DNA of 64,000 nucleotides from Thermodesulfobacterium sp. TA1 (GTDB lineage: Bacteria > Desulfobacterota > Thermodesulfobacteria > Thermodesulfobacteriales > Thermodesulfobacteriaceae), in NCBI RefSeq assembly GCF_008630935.1, contig NZ_CP043908.1:1765882-1829881 (forward strand), given 5' to 3'. Made by a program: the position numbers and the translations under genes. Positions 57,388-64,000 of this stretch are shown one piece after another (position 1 is the first letter of the stretch; every line of letters starts with the position of its first letter). The notes beneath the pieces are model-generated. The model ran no database searches and was not told where the DNA came from. It was given only the letters and a program-made list of their open reading frames with translations.

Positions 57388-58686
57388 TTAGGCATTTAGT
57401 TCTTTATAGATTTTTATCAATTCTTCAGCTCTTTTATCCCAAGTAAAGTCTTTTACCTCAGTCTTAGCTTTTTCTTGAAGGTCTTTTAGTTTGTCTGGAT
57501 GGTTTAAAAGGTCAACCACGATGGTTACGATCTTGTCCACATCCCAAAAATCAACCGTATAGGCATTTTTTAAAATCTCTGAGACACCTGATTGTTTAGA
57601 GATAACAAGAGCACATCCAAAATGCATAGCTTCTAAAGCTACTATTCCAAAGGGTTCAGAAACAGAGGGCATAACCACTATGTCTGCCATACTTAAAGCC
57701 TCTTCTACTTCCTGTCTGTTTAAAAAACCGGTAAACAAAATTTGAGTGCCAAAACCTTCGCTTGCAGCCTCAAGCATGAGCTCTCTTTCCATTTCCCCAG
57801 CCCCTGCTATCAAAAATCTAACCTTTTTAGGATATTGTCTAAGAATTTTTTTGGCTATTTCTAAAAAGATTTTAGGACCTTTTTGAGGGGTTAGTCTTCC
57901 TAAAAAAAGTACTACAGGACTTTTAAACTTTTTTATCTTCTTAGGTTCTTTAGTATAAGCGGTAAAGGCATTATATACAACCCTGATTTTATCTTCCGAC
58001 ACTTTATAATGTTCTTTTATTACTTGGGCGGTGTATTTAGAAACAGCTATTACTCGGTCTGCCAAATTTAGCCCTAAACATTCTATCTCATGTACTACAG
58101 GGTGCCCATAGCCGATGGCCCTGTCAAATTCTGTAGCATGTATGTGGGCAACAAGTGGTTTTTGAAGAAGATGCTTTAAAAATAGTCCAGAAGGATAGGT
58201 CATCCAATCATGGGCATGGATTAAATCAAAATCCAGATGTCTGGCTACCTCTAAAACGTTTTGATGGTACCTTCTCACCCTGCTTAACATGTCGTTCCCT
58301 TGGTTAAGTAGTTTCTCTATCCGCTCTAAAGCCTCAACAGGAAGGGGTTTAAAAGTAGGTTTATTCGCTACAAGAGGTATTTTTTCACATGCTTCTTGGA
58401 TAAGAAACTTAAGGGTATCTAAATAAGCCCCTTCAGGTTCTAAGTAAGTAAACTGATAAAACTTTAAAGGTATCGGCTTTAGCTGTTTTTCTGCAGTGGA
58501 TTTAGCTAAAGGAAAATCCGCTTCCCAGGAAGAAGAAATTTCAAAAAAAATTTTTTCTTGGGTGGGAAGTATCATATAAATTTTAATTTCTTTTTTAGCC
58601 AAGGCTTTAAAAAGCCCATAACAAGCCATTCCCAGCCCACCTACTATAAAAGGAGGATACTCCCAGGTTAGCATTAAAACTTTCAT
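57388..58686 (-). CDS. GT4/GT5-type glycosyltransferase, glycogen-synthase-like
   Basis: The start MLTWEYPPFIVGGLGMACYGL matches glucan synthases, HAHDWMTYPSGLFLK is their middle, and EPFGIVALEAM (about 331) the E-x7-E donor site. The 432-residue protein is closer to the GT4 ADP-glucose-type alpha-glucan synthases that work with GH57 enzymes. It probably builds the glucan that the phosphorylase and debranching enzyme take apart. Donor sugar not readable. Operon member, 23 bp after the debranching enzyme gene. Confidence 0.85.
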   Translation of the reverse strand: MKVLMLTWEYPPFIVGGLGMACYGLFKALAKKEIKIYMILPTQEKIFFEISSSWEADFPLAKSTAEKQLKPIPLKFYQFTYLEPEGAYLDTLKFLIQEACEKIPLVANKPTFKPLPVEALERIEKLLNQGNDMLSRVRRYHQNVLEVARHLDFDLIHAHDWMTYPSGLFLKHLLQKPLVAHIHATEFDRAIGYGHPVVHEIECLGLNLADRVIAVSKYTAQVIKEHYKVSEDKIRVVYNAFTAYTKEPKKIKKFKSPVVLFLGRLTPQKGPKIFLEIAKKILRQYPKKVRFLIAGAGEMERELMLEAASEGFGTQILFTGFLNRQEVEEALSMADIVVMPSVSEPFGIVALEAMHFGCALVISKQSGVSEILKNAYTVDFWDVDKIVTIVVDLLNHPDKLKDLQEKAKTEVKDFTWDKRAEELIKIYKELNA

Positions 58687-58709
58687 GTCCTTTTATCCTC
58701 TTTAAAGGT

Positions 58710-60662
58710 TTACACCGTAGTTAATTCTTCTATCGCTTTTTCTACTAAAAAAAGGGCGGCTACAGACCAAAATTGAGCATGGGCACCTTTGGGATAACCA
58801 GGATTTTCACCGTCGTACAATTCAGGAACACCTCCCATTTTACCTCGGGTTATTCCCTCTCTAAAAACTTTTACCAAACCTTCAAGCTCCAGCTTTAACC
58901 TATCTTTGTCTTCAGCATAAACCTTTTTAAGCACCTCAGCATAAGGATAGATAAGCCATACCCAAACTGTGCCGTTATGGTAAGCAAGGTCTCTCATCCT
59001 CTGGGTACCAAAGTATTTTTTTCTAAAAGAAGGATCCTTAGGAGAAAGGGTTCTTAGCCCAAAAGGAGTTACTAACTCCTGTTTAGCCATTTCAATCCCT
59101 TTCTTAATCGCTTGTTTTTCTGCTATATCAAATGGTAAAGAAAGGGCAATAAGATAGTTAGGTCTGATTTCAAAAACCGGTTCCTGATTAAACAAACGGT
59201 CTGCCCACAGTTCTCCATTAAAAAACTTATTAAAGTTTTTCTCTTGAAGTCTAAGAAGGTTTAAGATGCGAAGTTTTTTTAAAAATGGTTTGTCTAAATG
59301 TTTTTCGGCAAACTTTAAAAGATTGTACCATAAACCTTGAATTTCTATAGGTTTTCCATAACGAGGAGTTACCGGCACTCCATCTAAAACCACATCCATC
59401 CAAGTTAAGGCCTTGTTTGTCTGAGGAGGTATCTCTATAAAACCATCTTCAGGGTCTAACAAAAAAGGAAGGTCTGGATTAGTGCAAAAATTTTCTATTA
59501 TCTCTTTAACTGCCGAAAACAACTCATCTTTATCAGATGAAGATAACTCATGAGAAAAAGTTTCTAAAAACTGAAATATTCTTAGTCCAAACCAAAGGGT
59601 TGCATCCACCGAGTTGTAATTGGTCTCGTTTTCATCCTCTATTACATTAGGAATAACTCCGTTTATCATCCTTCGGGCATAGTTTTTAAAAATTTTTAAC
59701 GCTCTTTCTTTTCCTTGTTCTAAATAAAAAACCGCAGGAATACCTATAAAAGTATCCCTTCCCCAGCAATAAAACCAAGGAAACCCAGCGATTATGTCAT
59801 CTCCCAATAAGAAATCCTCTACCATCTGTTCTAAAATTTTAAAGTATTCCTTGCGAGAAAAAACCTCTTTTTTATGTGGAATAAGCACCGGAAGTGGTTG
59901 ATATCTTTTTTCAACTTGAGCTAAAGCCTCTTCTAAGTCTTTTATCGTTTCGTCACAAAAAACGATTTTTAGGCTGTCTTTGACTTTTAGCTCAGCCTCT
60001 ATTTTAAAAGGAGCATAAAGGTCTTCGGTAGCCTCATATCCTCTTATCTCTTCGATAGGATAAAATACTTGATAATAAAAAAGGTCCTCTCTGGTTAAGA
60101 AACCTTTAGAAAGATAGATAAAAAGAGAAAACCGGTCTTTTATTACCATTCCTGTATAGGAGTTTGTTTCAACCTCTACAAACCCTTTCCCCCAATCCGC
60201 TCGGTTAATTACTTGATGGTGGTCTCTAAAGCTTAGTTTAGGTCTTAGGATTAACTTAAAAGGATAAGAACTTATGTTTTCATAAGACAGTACTAACAGA
60301 TTTTTTTGGGGATGCATTTTGATGGTTTTTTTCAGAAAAAGCTCTTTACTCTCTGGACAAAAAAAGTAAAATTGAGGAAAGGGTCGTAGGAAAAAATGTT
60401 TTATTAGTTTAAACCCATCAGGGAAAATAGTATCTCGGTAAAAATTGGTATCAAGAAAATAACTTAATCCAGAAGGAAAAAAGACCTGTTCCTCTACAGA
60501 GCTTACTAAGTGAACCCTTTTACCCTTTTCATAACCAGCGATCAACAGTCCATGGTACTTTCTTAAGTTGGCTAAAAAGGTTGAACCTAACGCATACCCA
60601 CCTTTTTGGTTGGAAACCACCCATTCATATGGAGTAAACTTTTCAAAAAGTTCGGTTAACAT
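58710..60662 (-). CDS. Glycogen debranching enzyme (amylo-alpha-1,6-glucosidase, GH133)
   Basis: First gene of the glycogen operon. The N-terminal part starts EWVVSNQKGGYALGSTFLAN, the family signature, and the (alpha/alpha)6 catalytic part carries FPWFYCWGRDTFIGIPA (with a catalytic Asp), RYGKPIEIQGLWYN and the late RDLAYHNGTVWVWLIYPY. It hydrolyses alpha-1,6 branch stubs. 650 residues is right for the archaeal/bacterial TreX-less type. No signal peptide. Confidence 0.92.
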   Translation of the reverse strand: MLTELFEKFTPYEWVVSNQKGGYALGSTFLANLRKYHGLLIAGYEKGKRVHLVSSVEEQVFFPSGLSYFLDTNFYRDTIFPDGFKLIKHFFLRPFPQFYFFCPESKELFLKKTIKMHPQKNLLVLSYENISSYPFKLILRPKLSFRDHHQVINRADWGKGFVEVETNSYTGMVIKDRFSLFIYLSKGFLTREDLFYYQVFYPIEEIRGYEATEDLYAPFKIEAELKVKDSLKIVFCDETIKDLEEALAQVEKRYQPLPVLIPHKKEVFSRKEYFKILEQMVEDFLLGDDIIAGFPWFYCWGRDTFIGIPAVFYLEQGKERALKIFKNYARRMINGVIPNVIEDENETNYNSVDATLWFGLRIFQFLETFSHELSSSDKDELFSAVKEIIENFCTNPDLPFLLDPEDGFIEIPPQTNKALTWMDVVLDGVPVTPRYGKPIEIQGLWYNLLKFAEKHLDKPFLKKLRILNLLRLQEKNFNKFFNGELWADRLFNQEPVFEIRPNYLIALSLPFDIAEKQAIKKGIEMAKQELVTPFGLRTLSPKDPSFRKKYFGTQRMRDLAYHNGTVWVWLIYPYAEVLKKVYAEDKDRLKLELEGLVKVFREGITRGKMGGVPELYDGENPGYPKGAHAQFWSVAALFLVEKAIEELTTV

Positions 60663-60739
60663 GATATAAATATTACCATTTTTTTAAAAAAAATAACCAT
60701 AGATTCAATAAAAATCAAGATAAAAATACAAATAAAGAA

Positions 60740-61849
60740 TTAAACATTAAAACGAAAATAGACGATGTCTCCGTCTTCTATCATGTAGTCTTTTCCTTCT
60801 AACCTTAAAGCCCCGACTTCTTTTGCTTTTTGAAAAGAGCCTATTTCTATATATTTAGTATAGTTAATGACTTCTGCCGCGATAAATCCTCGTTCTATGT
60901 CAGAATGGATTTCCCCTGCCGCTTCCTTAGCTTTAGTGCCTTGGGTGATAGTCCAAGCTCTGGTTTCTTTAGGCCCTGTAGTAAAAAAGGTTATAAGGTT
61001 AAGAAGTTTATAGCCTTTTCTTATAAGTTTATTAAGTCCTGGCTCTTTTAATCCTAATGCCTCTAAAAATTCTTTTTTTTCTTCTTCAGCAAGTTCTACC
61101 AATTCTTGTTCTATCTTGCCGCAGATGACTATTAAAGGAACTCCATCTTTTTGAGCCTTTTCTTTTATTTTGGCAACATAAGCGTTGTTTTCTCCTTCGG
61201 GAAGGTCTTCTTCAGACACGTTTGCTATATACATTAAAGGTTTTACCGTCAAAAGGCAAAGCACCTTTTCTAAAAAGATTTTTTCTTCTGGAGAAAAGAG
61301 GTCAAGATTAGGTCTTAAAAGCTTAAAGTTTTCTAAAAGATTTTTAGCCTTTTCTAAGGTTTCAAGTTCGGCTTTGGCCTTAGGGTCGTTTTTAGCCAGT
61401 TTAGCGGTTTTTTCTAACCTTCTTTCTATAGTTTGTAGGTCTGCCATGATAAGCTCTAACTCTATGATTTCTGCGTCTCTTACTGGATCTATCGAACCTT
61501 CCACATGAACGATGTCAGGGTCTTCAAAGCATCTTACTACATGGGCTATGGCTGCAACTTGTCTGATATGAGATAAAAACTGATTACCAAGCCCTTCTCC
61601 TTTAGAGGCCCCTTTTACCAGCCCTGCTATGTCTACAAATTCTATCGTAGCAGGGGTAATCTTTTTACTTTTTTCTAACCGGGCTATTTCATAGAGCCTT
61701 TGGTCAGGCACGTTAACTATTCCTATGTTAGGGTCTATGGTACAAAAAGGATAGTTAGCTACCTCAGCTTTAGCTGTTTGAGCCAAGGCATTAAAAATCG
61801 TAGACTTTCCTACGTTGGGTAAACCCACTATTCCTATGTTCATTTTCAT
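60740..61849 (-). CDS. ychF: YchF-type GTPase/ATPase
   Basis: Obg-family P-loop protein with IVGLPNVGKSTIFNAL (9-17) and DIAGLVKGASKGEGLGNQFL. The nucleotide-specificity motif is NVSEEDLP rather than NKxD, typical of YchF, which prefers ATP. The C-terminal TGS domain ends MIEDGDIVYFRFNV. 369 residues, as in the E. coli protein (363). It interacts with ribosomes and stress in other bacteria. Start may be M1 or M3; both give the same motif. Confidence 0.95.
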   Translation of the reverse strand: MKMNIGIVGLPNVGKSTIFNALAQTAKAEVANYPFCTIDPNIGIVNVPDQRLYEIARLEKSKKITPATIEFVDIAGLVKGASKGEGLGNQFLSHIRQVAAIAHVVRCFEDPDIVHVEGSIDPVRDAEIIELELIMADLQTIERRLEKTAKLAKNDPKAKAELETLEKAKNLLENFKLLRPNLDLFSPEEKIFLEKVLCLLTVKPLMYIANVSEEDLPEGENNAYVAKIKEKAQKDGVPLIVICGKIEQELVELAEEEKKEFLEALGLKEPGLNKLIRKGYKLLNLITFFTTGPKETRAWTITQGTKAKEAAGEIHSDIERGFIAAEVINYTKYIEIGSFQKAKEVGALRLEGKDYMIEDGDIVYFRFNV

Positions 61850-61875
61850 CTTAAGTTTTTACCTCCTTTTAAGGT

Positions 61876-62274
61876 TTAGACCAACTTTTTTAGTAGATTG
61901 AAAAGGTCTTCTGGAAATTTGATAAGCTTGCCTTGGAGATCGATAGGCACATGGACGGTATATCCTTCAGCTACCAACATATTTTCTTTTTTAAAGGTAT
62001 ATTCAAAAACGATTTTGTGGGGTTTTAGTTCTTTAATCTTAGTAAGCACTACCAAAAGATCATCATAAAAAGCAGGGGCTTTATACCTTACATGAGCCTC
62101 AACCACAGGAAGCACCAGCTGGTAGGTTTCTTCTATCTGTTTATAACTGAGGCCAGTTTCTCGTATAAATTCTGTTCTGGCTATTTCCATCACCCTTAGA
62201 TAGTTGGCATGATACATAACCTTTGCACAATCTGTGTCTCCATAGATTACTCTATAGGTTATAGACCTTTCCAT
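61876..62274 (-). CDS. YbgC-type hotdog acyl-CoA thioesterase
   Basis: The 132-residue hotdog protein has the active-site YGDTDCAKVMYHANYL (D15, with the 4-hydroxybenzoyl-CoA thioesterase/YbgC pattern). The start at 62274 has AAGAGG upstream; a longer frame to 62457 runs antisense into pyrR and is rejected. It hydrolyses short or medium acyl thioesters. It is divergent from pyrR with 46 bp between. Confidence 0.88.
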   Translation of the reverse strand: MERSITYRVIYGDTDCAKVMYHANYLRVMEIARTEFIRETGLSYKQIEETYQLVLPVVEAHVRYKAPAFYDDLLVVLTKIKELKPHKIVFEYTFKKENMLVAEGYTVHVPIDLQGKLIKFPEDLFNLLKKLV

Positions 62275-62320
62275 TTTGGTACCTCTTGCAAAATAGATAA
62301 TAAGAGTTATTTTAATTTTT

Positions 62321-62884
62321 ATGAATACTGCTATTTTAGCCCAAAAAATCAAAAAAGTAATAGCAGGACCTAAAAAGATCACAAAACTTATAGAAAAGCT
62401 CGCAGACCAAATCATTAAAAAACAACCTTTATTAGAAAAAGTAGTGCTTATCGGCATTCAAACAGGTGGAGCACCCTTAGCTAACAGGTTAAAAAAGTTT
62501 ATTTTTGAAAAAACTGGGGTAGACCTTCCTGTAGGATACTTAGACATCACCCTTTATCGAGATGATTGGACTAGAATTACTAATTATCCGGAAGTTAAAA
62601 GGACAGAAATTCCTTTTTCTATAGAAGATAAGATAGTTGTCTTGGTAGACGACGTTATCTATACAGGAAGGACGGTAAGGGCAGCGATGGATGCTTTGAT
62701 AGACATAGGCCGTCCTAAAAAGATAGAACTGGCTGTTTTGGTAGACCGAGGTGGAAGAGATTTTCCTATAGAACCTACCTATAAGGTCTTTACGGTAAAA
62801 AACATCGGGTTTAATGAATACGTGTCTGTATATTTTTCAGAAACTCATGGGAAGGATCAAATCGTTTTAGAAGTCTATGAATAA
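62321..62884 (+). CDS. pyrR: PyrR: pyrimidine regulator/uracil phosphoribosyltransferase
   Basis: PyrR binds pyr mRNA leaders with UMP and also makes UMP from uracil and PRPP. The PRPP motif VLVDDVIYTGRTVRAAM (108-124), GIQTGGAPLANRL and LYRDDW are family markers. 187 residues. No pyr genes adjoin, and I found no PyrR-binding anti-antiterminator in the 46-bp leader. Confidence 0.93.
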   Translation: MNTAILAQKIKKVIAGPKKITKLIEKLADQIIKKQPLLEKVVLIGIQTGGAPLANRLKKFIFEKTGVDLPVGYLDITLYRDDWTRITNYPEVKRTEIPFSIEDKIVVLVDDVIYTGRTVRAAMDALIDIGRPKKIELAVLVDRGGRDFPIEPTYKVFTVKNIGFNEYVSVYFSETHGKDQIVLEVYE

Positions 62885-62977
62885 TCTTAAACTTTGTGAA
62901 AGATTTCCTTTTCTTTGATAAAAGTGAAAAATATATGGTTATAATTTTTATAAAACATTTAGGAGGCTTTATAAAAA

Positions 62978-64000
62978 ATGACCATTAAAAACCTAATTAA
63001 AAAAGGGGTTGTTCCTGAAGAGGTTAAAAAATGTGCACAAACAGAAGGGGTTAGTGAAGAATTTCTCAAAGAAGGTATTCTTAAGGGTGAGATAGTCATC
63101 TGTAAAAATAAAAAAAGTAACTTAGAAAAGCCTTGTGCCATCGGTAAAGGGCTTAAGACCAAGGTTAATGTAAACATAGGAACTTCTAAAGATAGACCAT
63201 ATGTGGAAGAGGAGTTAAAAAAGCTTGAGATAGCTTTAAAATATGGAACAGATACAGTGATGGACCTTTCTACAGGAGGAGATTTAGACGAGATAAGAAG
63301 GATTATCAGGGCTAATTGTCCTGTCCCTTTAGGGACGGTTCCTATCTATCATGCGGCGATAGAAGCAGTAGAAAAACATCACAAGTCTATCGTCGATATG
63401 ACAGTTGATGAAATGTTTAAAGTAATAGAAAAGCAGGCAGAAGACGGTGTAGATTTTATGACCATTCATTGTGGTCTTACTAAAGCAGGGATAGAGCGTT
63501 TAAAAAACAAACCTAGGGTGCTTGGTGTGGTGTCTCGAGGAGGTTCTTTTTTGGTTGAGTGGATGATCTATAATAATAAAGAAAACCCTTTTTATGAACA
63601 TTTCGACCGACTGCTTGACATAGCTTATGAATACGACATCACCCTTTCTTTAGGAGATGGTCTAAGACCAGGCTGTATAGCGGATGCTACAGATGCTTCC
63701 CAAATTCATGAACTAATGATTTTAGGAGAGCTGACTTTAAGGGCATGGGAAAGGGGTGTTCAGGTAATGATTGAGGGGCCTGGGCATGTGCCCTTAGACC
63801 AGATAGAGACCAACATTAAACTACAAAAAAGGCTTTGTCATGGTGCGCCTTTTTATGTTCTTGGTCCTCTTCCTACAGATGTAGCACCAGGATATGACCA
63901 CTTGGTAGGGGCTATCGGAGGGGCACTTGCTGCCTATTTTGGAGCCGATTTTCTTTGTTATCTTACCCCTGCAGAGCATTTAAGGCTTCCCACCTTAGAA
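62978..64000 (+). CDS. thiC: ThiC phosphomethylpyrimidine synthase, 3' end beyond the window
   Basis: ThiC turns 5-aminoimidazole ribotide into hydroxymethylpyrimidine phosphate for thiamine, using a C-terminal 4Fe-4S cluster. The 341 visible codons cover the barrel: [59 protein letters not shown] and [14 protein letters not shown]. The cluster cysteines lie outside the window. The ribosome site AGGAGG is clear. The leader (62885-62977) has a -10 candidate TATAAT but no TPP-riboswitch motifs (no CUGAGA, no ACCUGAUCUGG). The B12-lower-ligand paralogue BzaF cannot be excluded from this part. Confidence 0.92.
   Translation, partial: MTIKNLIKKGVVPEEVKKCAQTEGVSEEFLKEGILKGEIVICKNKKSNLEKPCAIGKGLKTKVNVNIGTSKDRPYVEEELKKLEIALKYGTDTVMDLSTGGDLDEIRRIIRANCPVPLGTVPIYHAAIEAVEKHHKSIVDMTVDEMFKVIEKQAEDGVDFMTIHCGLTKAGIERLKNKPRVLGVVSRGGSFLVEWMIYNNKENPFYEHFDRLLDIAYEYDITLSLGDGLRPGCIADATDASQIHELMILGELTLRAWERGVQVMIEGPGHVPLDQIETNIKLQKRLCHGAPFYVLGPLPTDVAPGYDHLVGAIGGALAAYFGADFLCYLTPAEHLRLPTLE

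Noticed and set aside
62275..62457. 61-residue N-terminal extension of the YbgC-like protein
   Set aside because: It overlaps pyrR in antisense, is not thioesterase-like, and the inner ATG has a ribosome site.

Overview
The window looks like chromosomal DNA of a thermophilic, AT-rich bacterium. The strongest clue is a complete reverse gyrase (42338-45838), a protein confined to hyperthermophiles and extreme thermophiles, beside a bacterial rRNA operon (16S-tRNA-Ile-tRNA-Ala-23S-5S) whose rRNAs are far more GC-rich than the coding DNA, as usual in thermophiles. A short DNA topoisomerase I, a two-subunit type fumarase alpha chain and a GH57/phosphorylase glycogen operon fit an anaerobic thermophile such as Thermodesulfobacterium or a relative. 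That placement is an inference; the 16S at 33558-35131 would settle it.

Layout. 1-6858: a cut-off radical SAM protein, a secreted Lys-rich mini-protein, a decayed DUF202 fragment, a cobalamin riboswitch controlling metE (B12-independent methionine synthase), a starch-synthase-like glycosyltransferase and rpe. 6995-22022: an AT-rich surface-polysaccharide island. It holds the CDP-3,6-dideoxyhexose genes rfbF, rfbG and rfbH plus an unusual plus-strand run: a divergent RfbF paralogue, a NeuB-SAF-cupin fusion, a HAD phosphatase, a ThDP enzyme, a Nudix protein, a sugar C-methyltransferase, a radical SAM protein and an SDR lacking its catalytic tyrosine. Two tandem glycosyltransferases share an almost perfect 670-bp repeat.

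22255-32956: a SPASM-type radical SAM protein, a TolB-like Pro/Tyr-rich exported protein, rpmE-prfA-Mth938-like, tRNA-Lys, topA, a PIF1-type helicase carrying a WYL-like tail, a CDP-alcohol phosphatidyltransferase, mtaB and an ATP-grasp protein. 32957-38698: the rRNA operon behind four tandem promoters, each followed by a boxA-like element. 38762-51584: PBP1A, a CBS protein, ccsB, reverse gyrase, cysteine desulfurase, NagZ-like, fumarase alpha, a lipoprotein, rsmD, speE with a SpeD-like protein lacking key residues, and tRNA-Pro.

51769-64000: nadK, two envelope proteins (YtxH, DUF948-like), a glycogen operon (debranching enzyme, GT4 synthase-like, GH57, phosphorylase), ychF, ybgC-like, pyrR and a truncated thiC. 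The most unusual material is the sugar island, the SpeD homologue, the rRNA promoter array and several enzymes with changed catalytic motifs. No CRISPR array, prophage or intact insertion sequence was seen.
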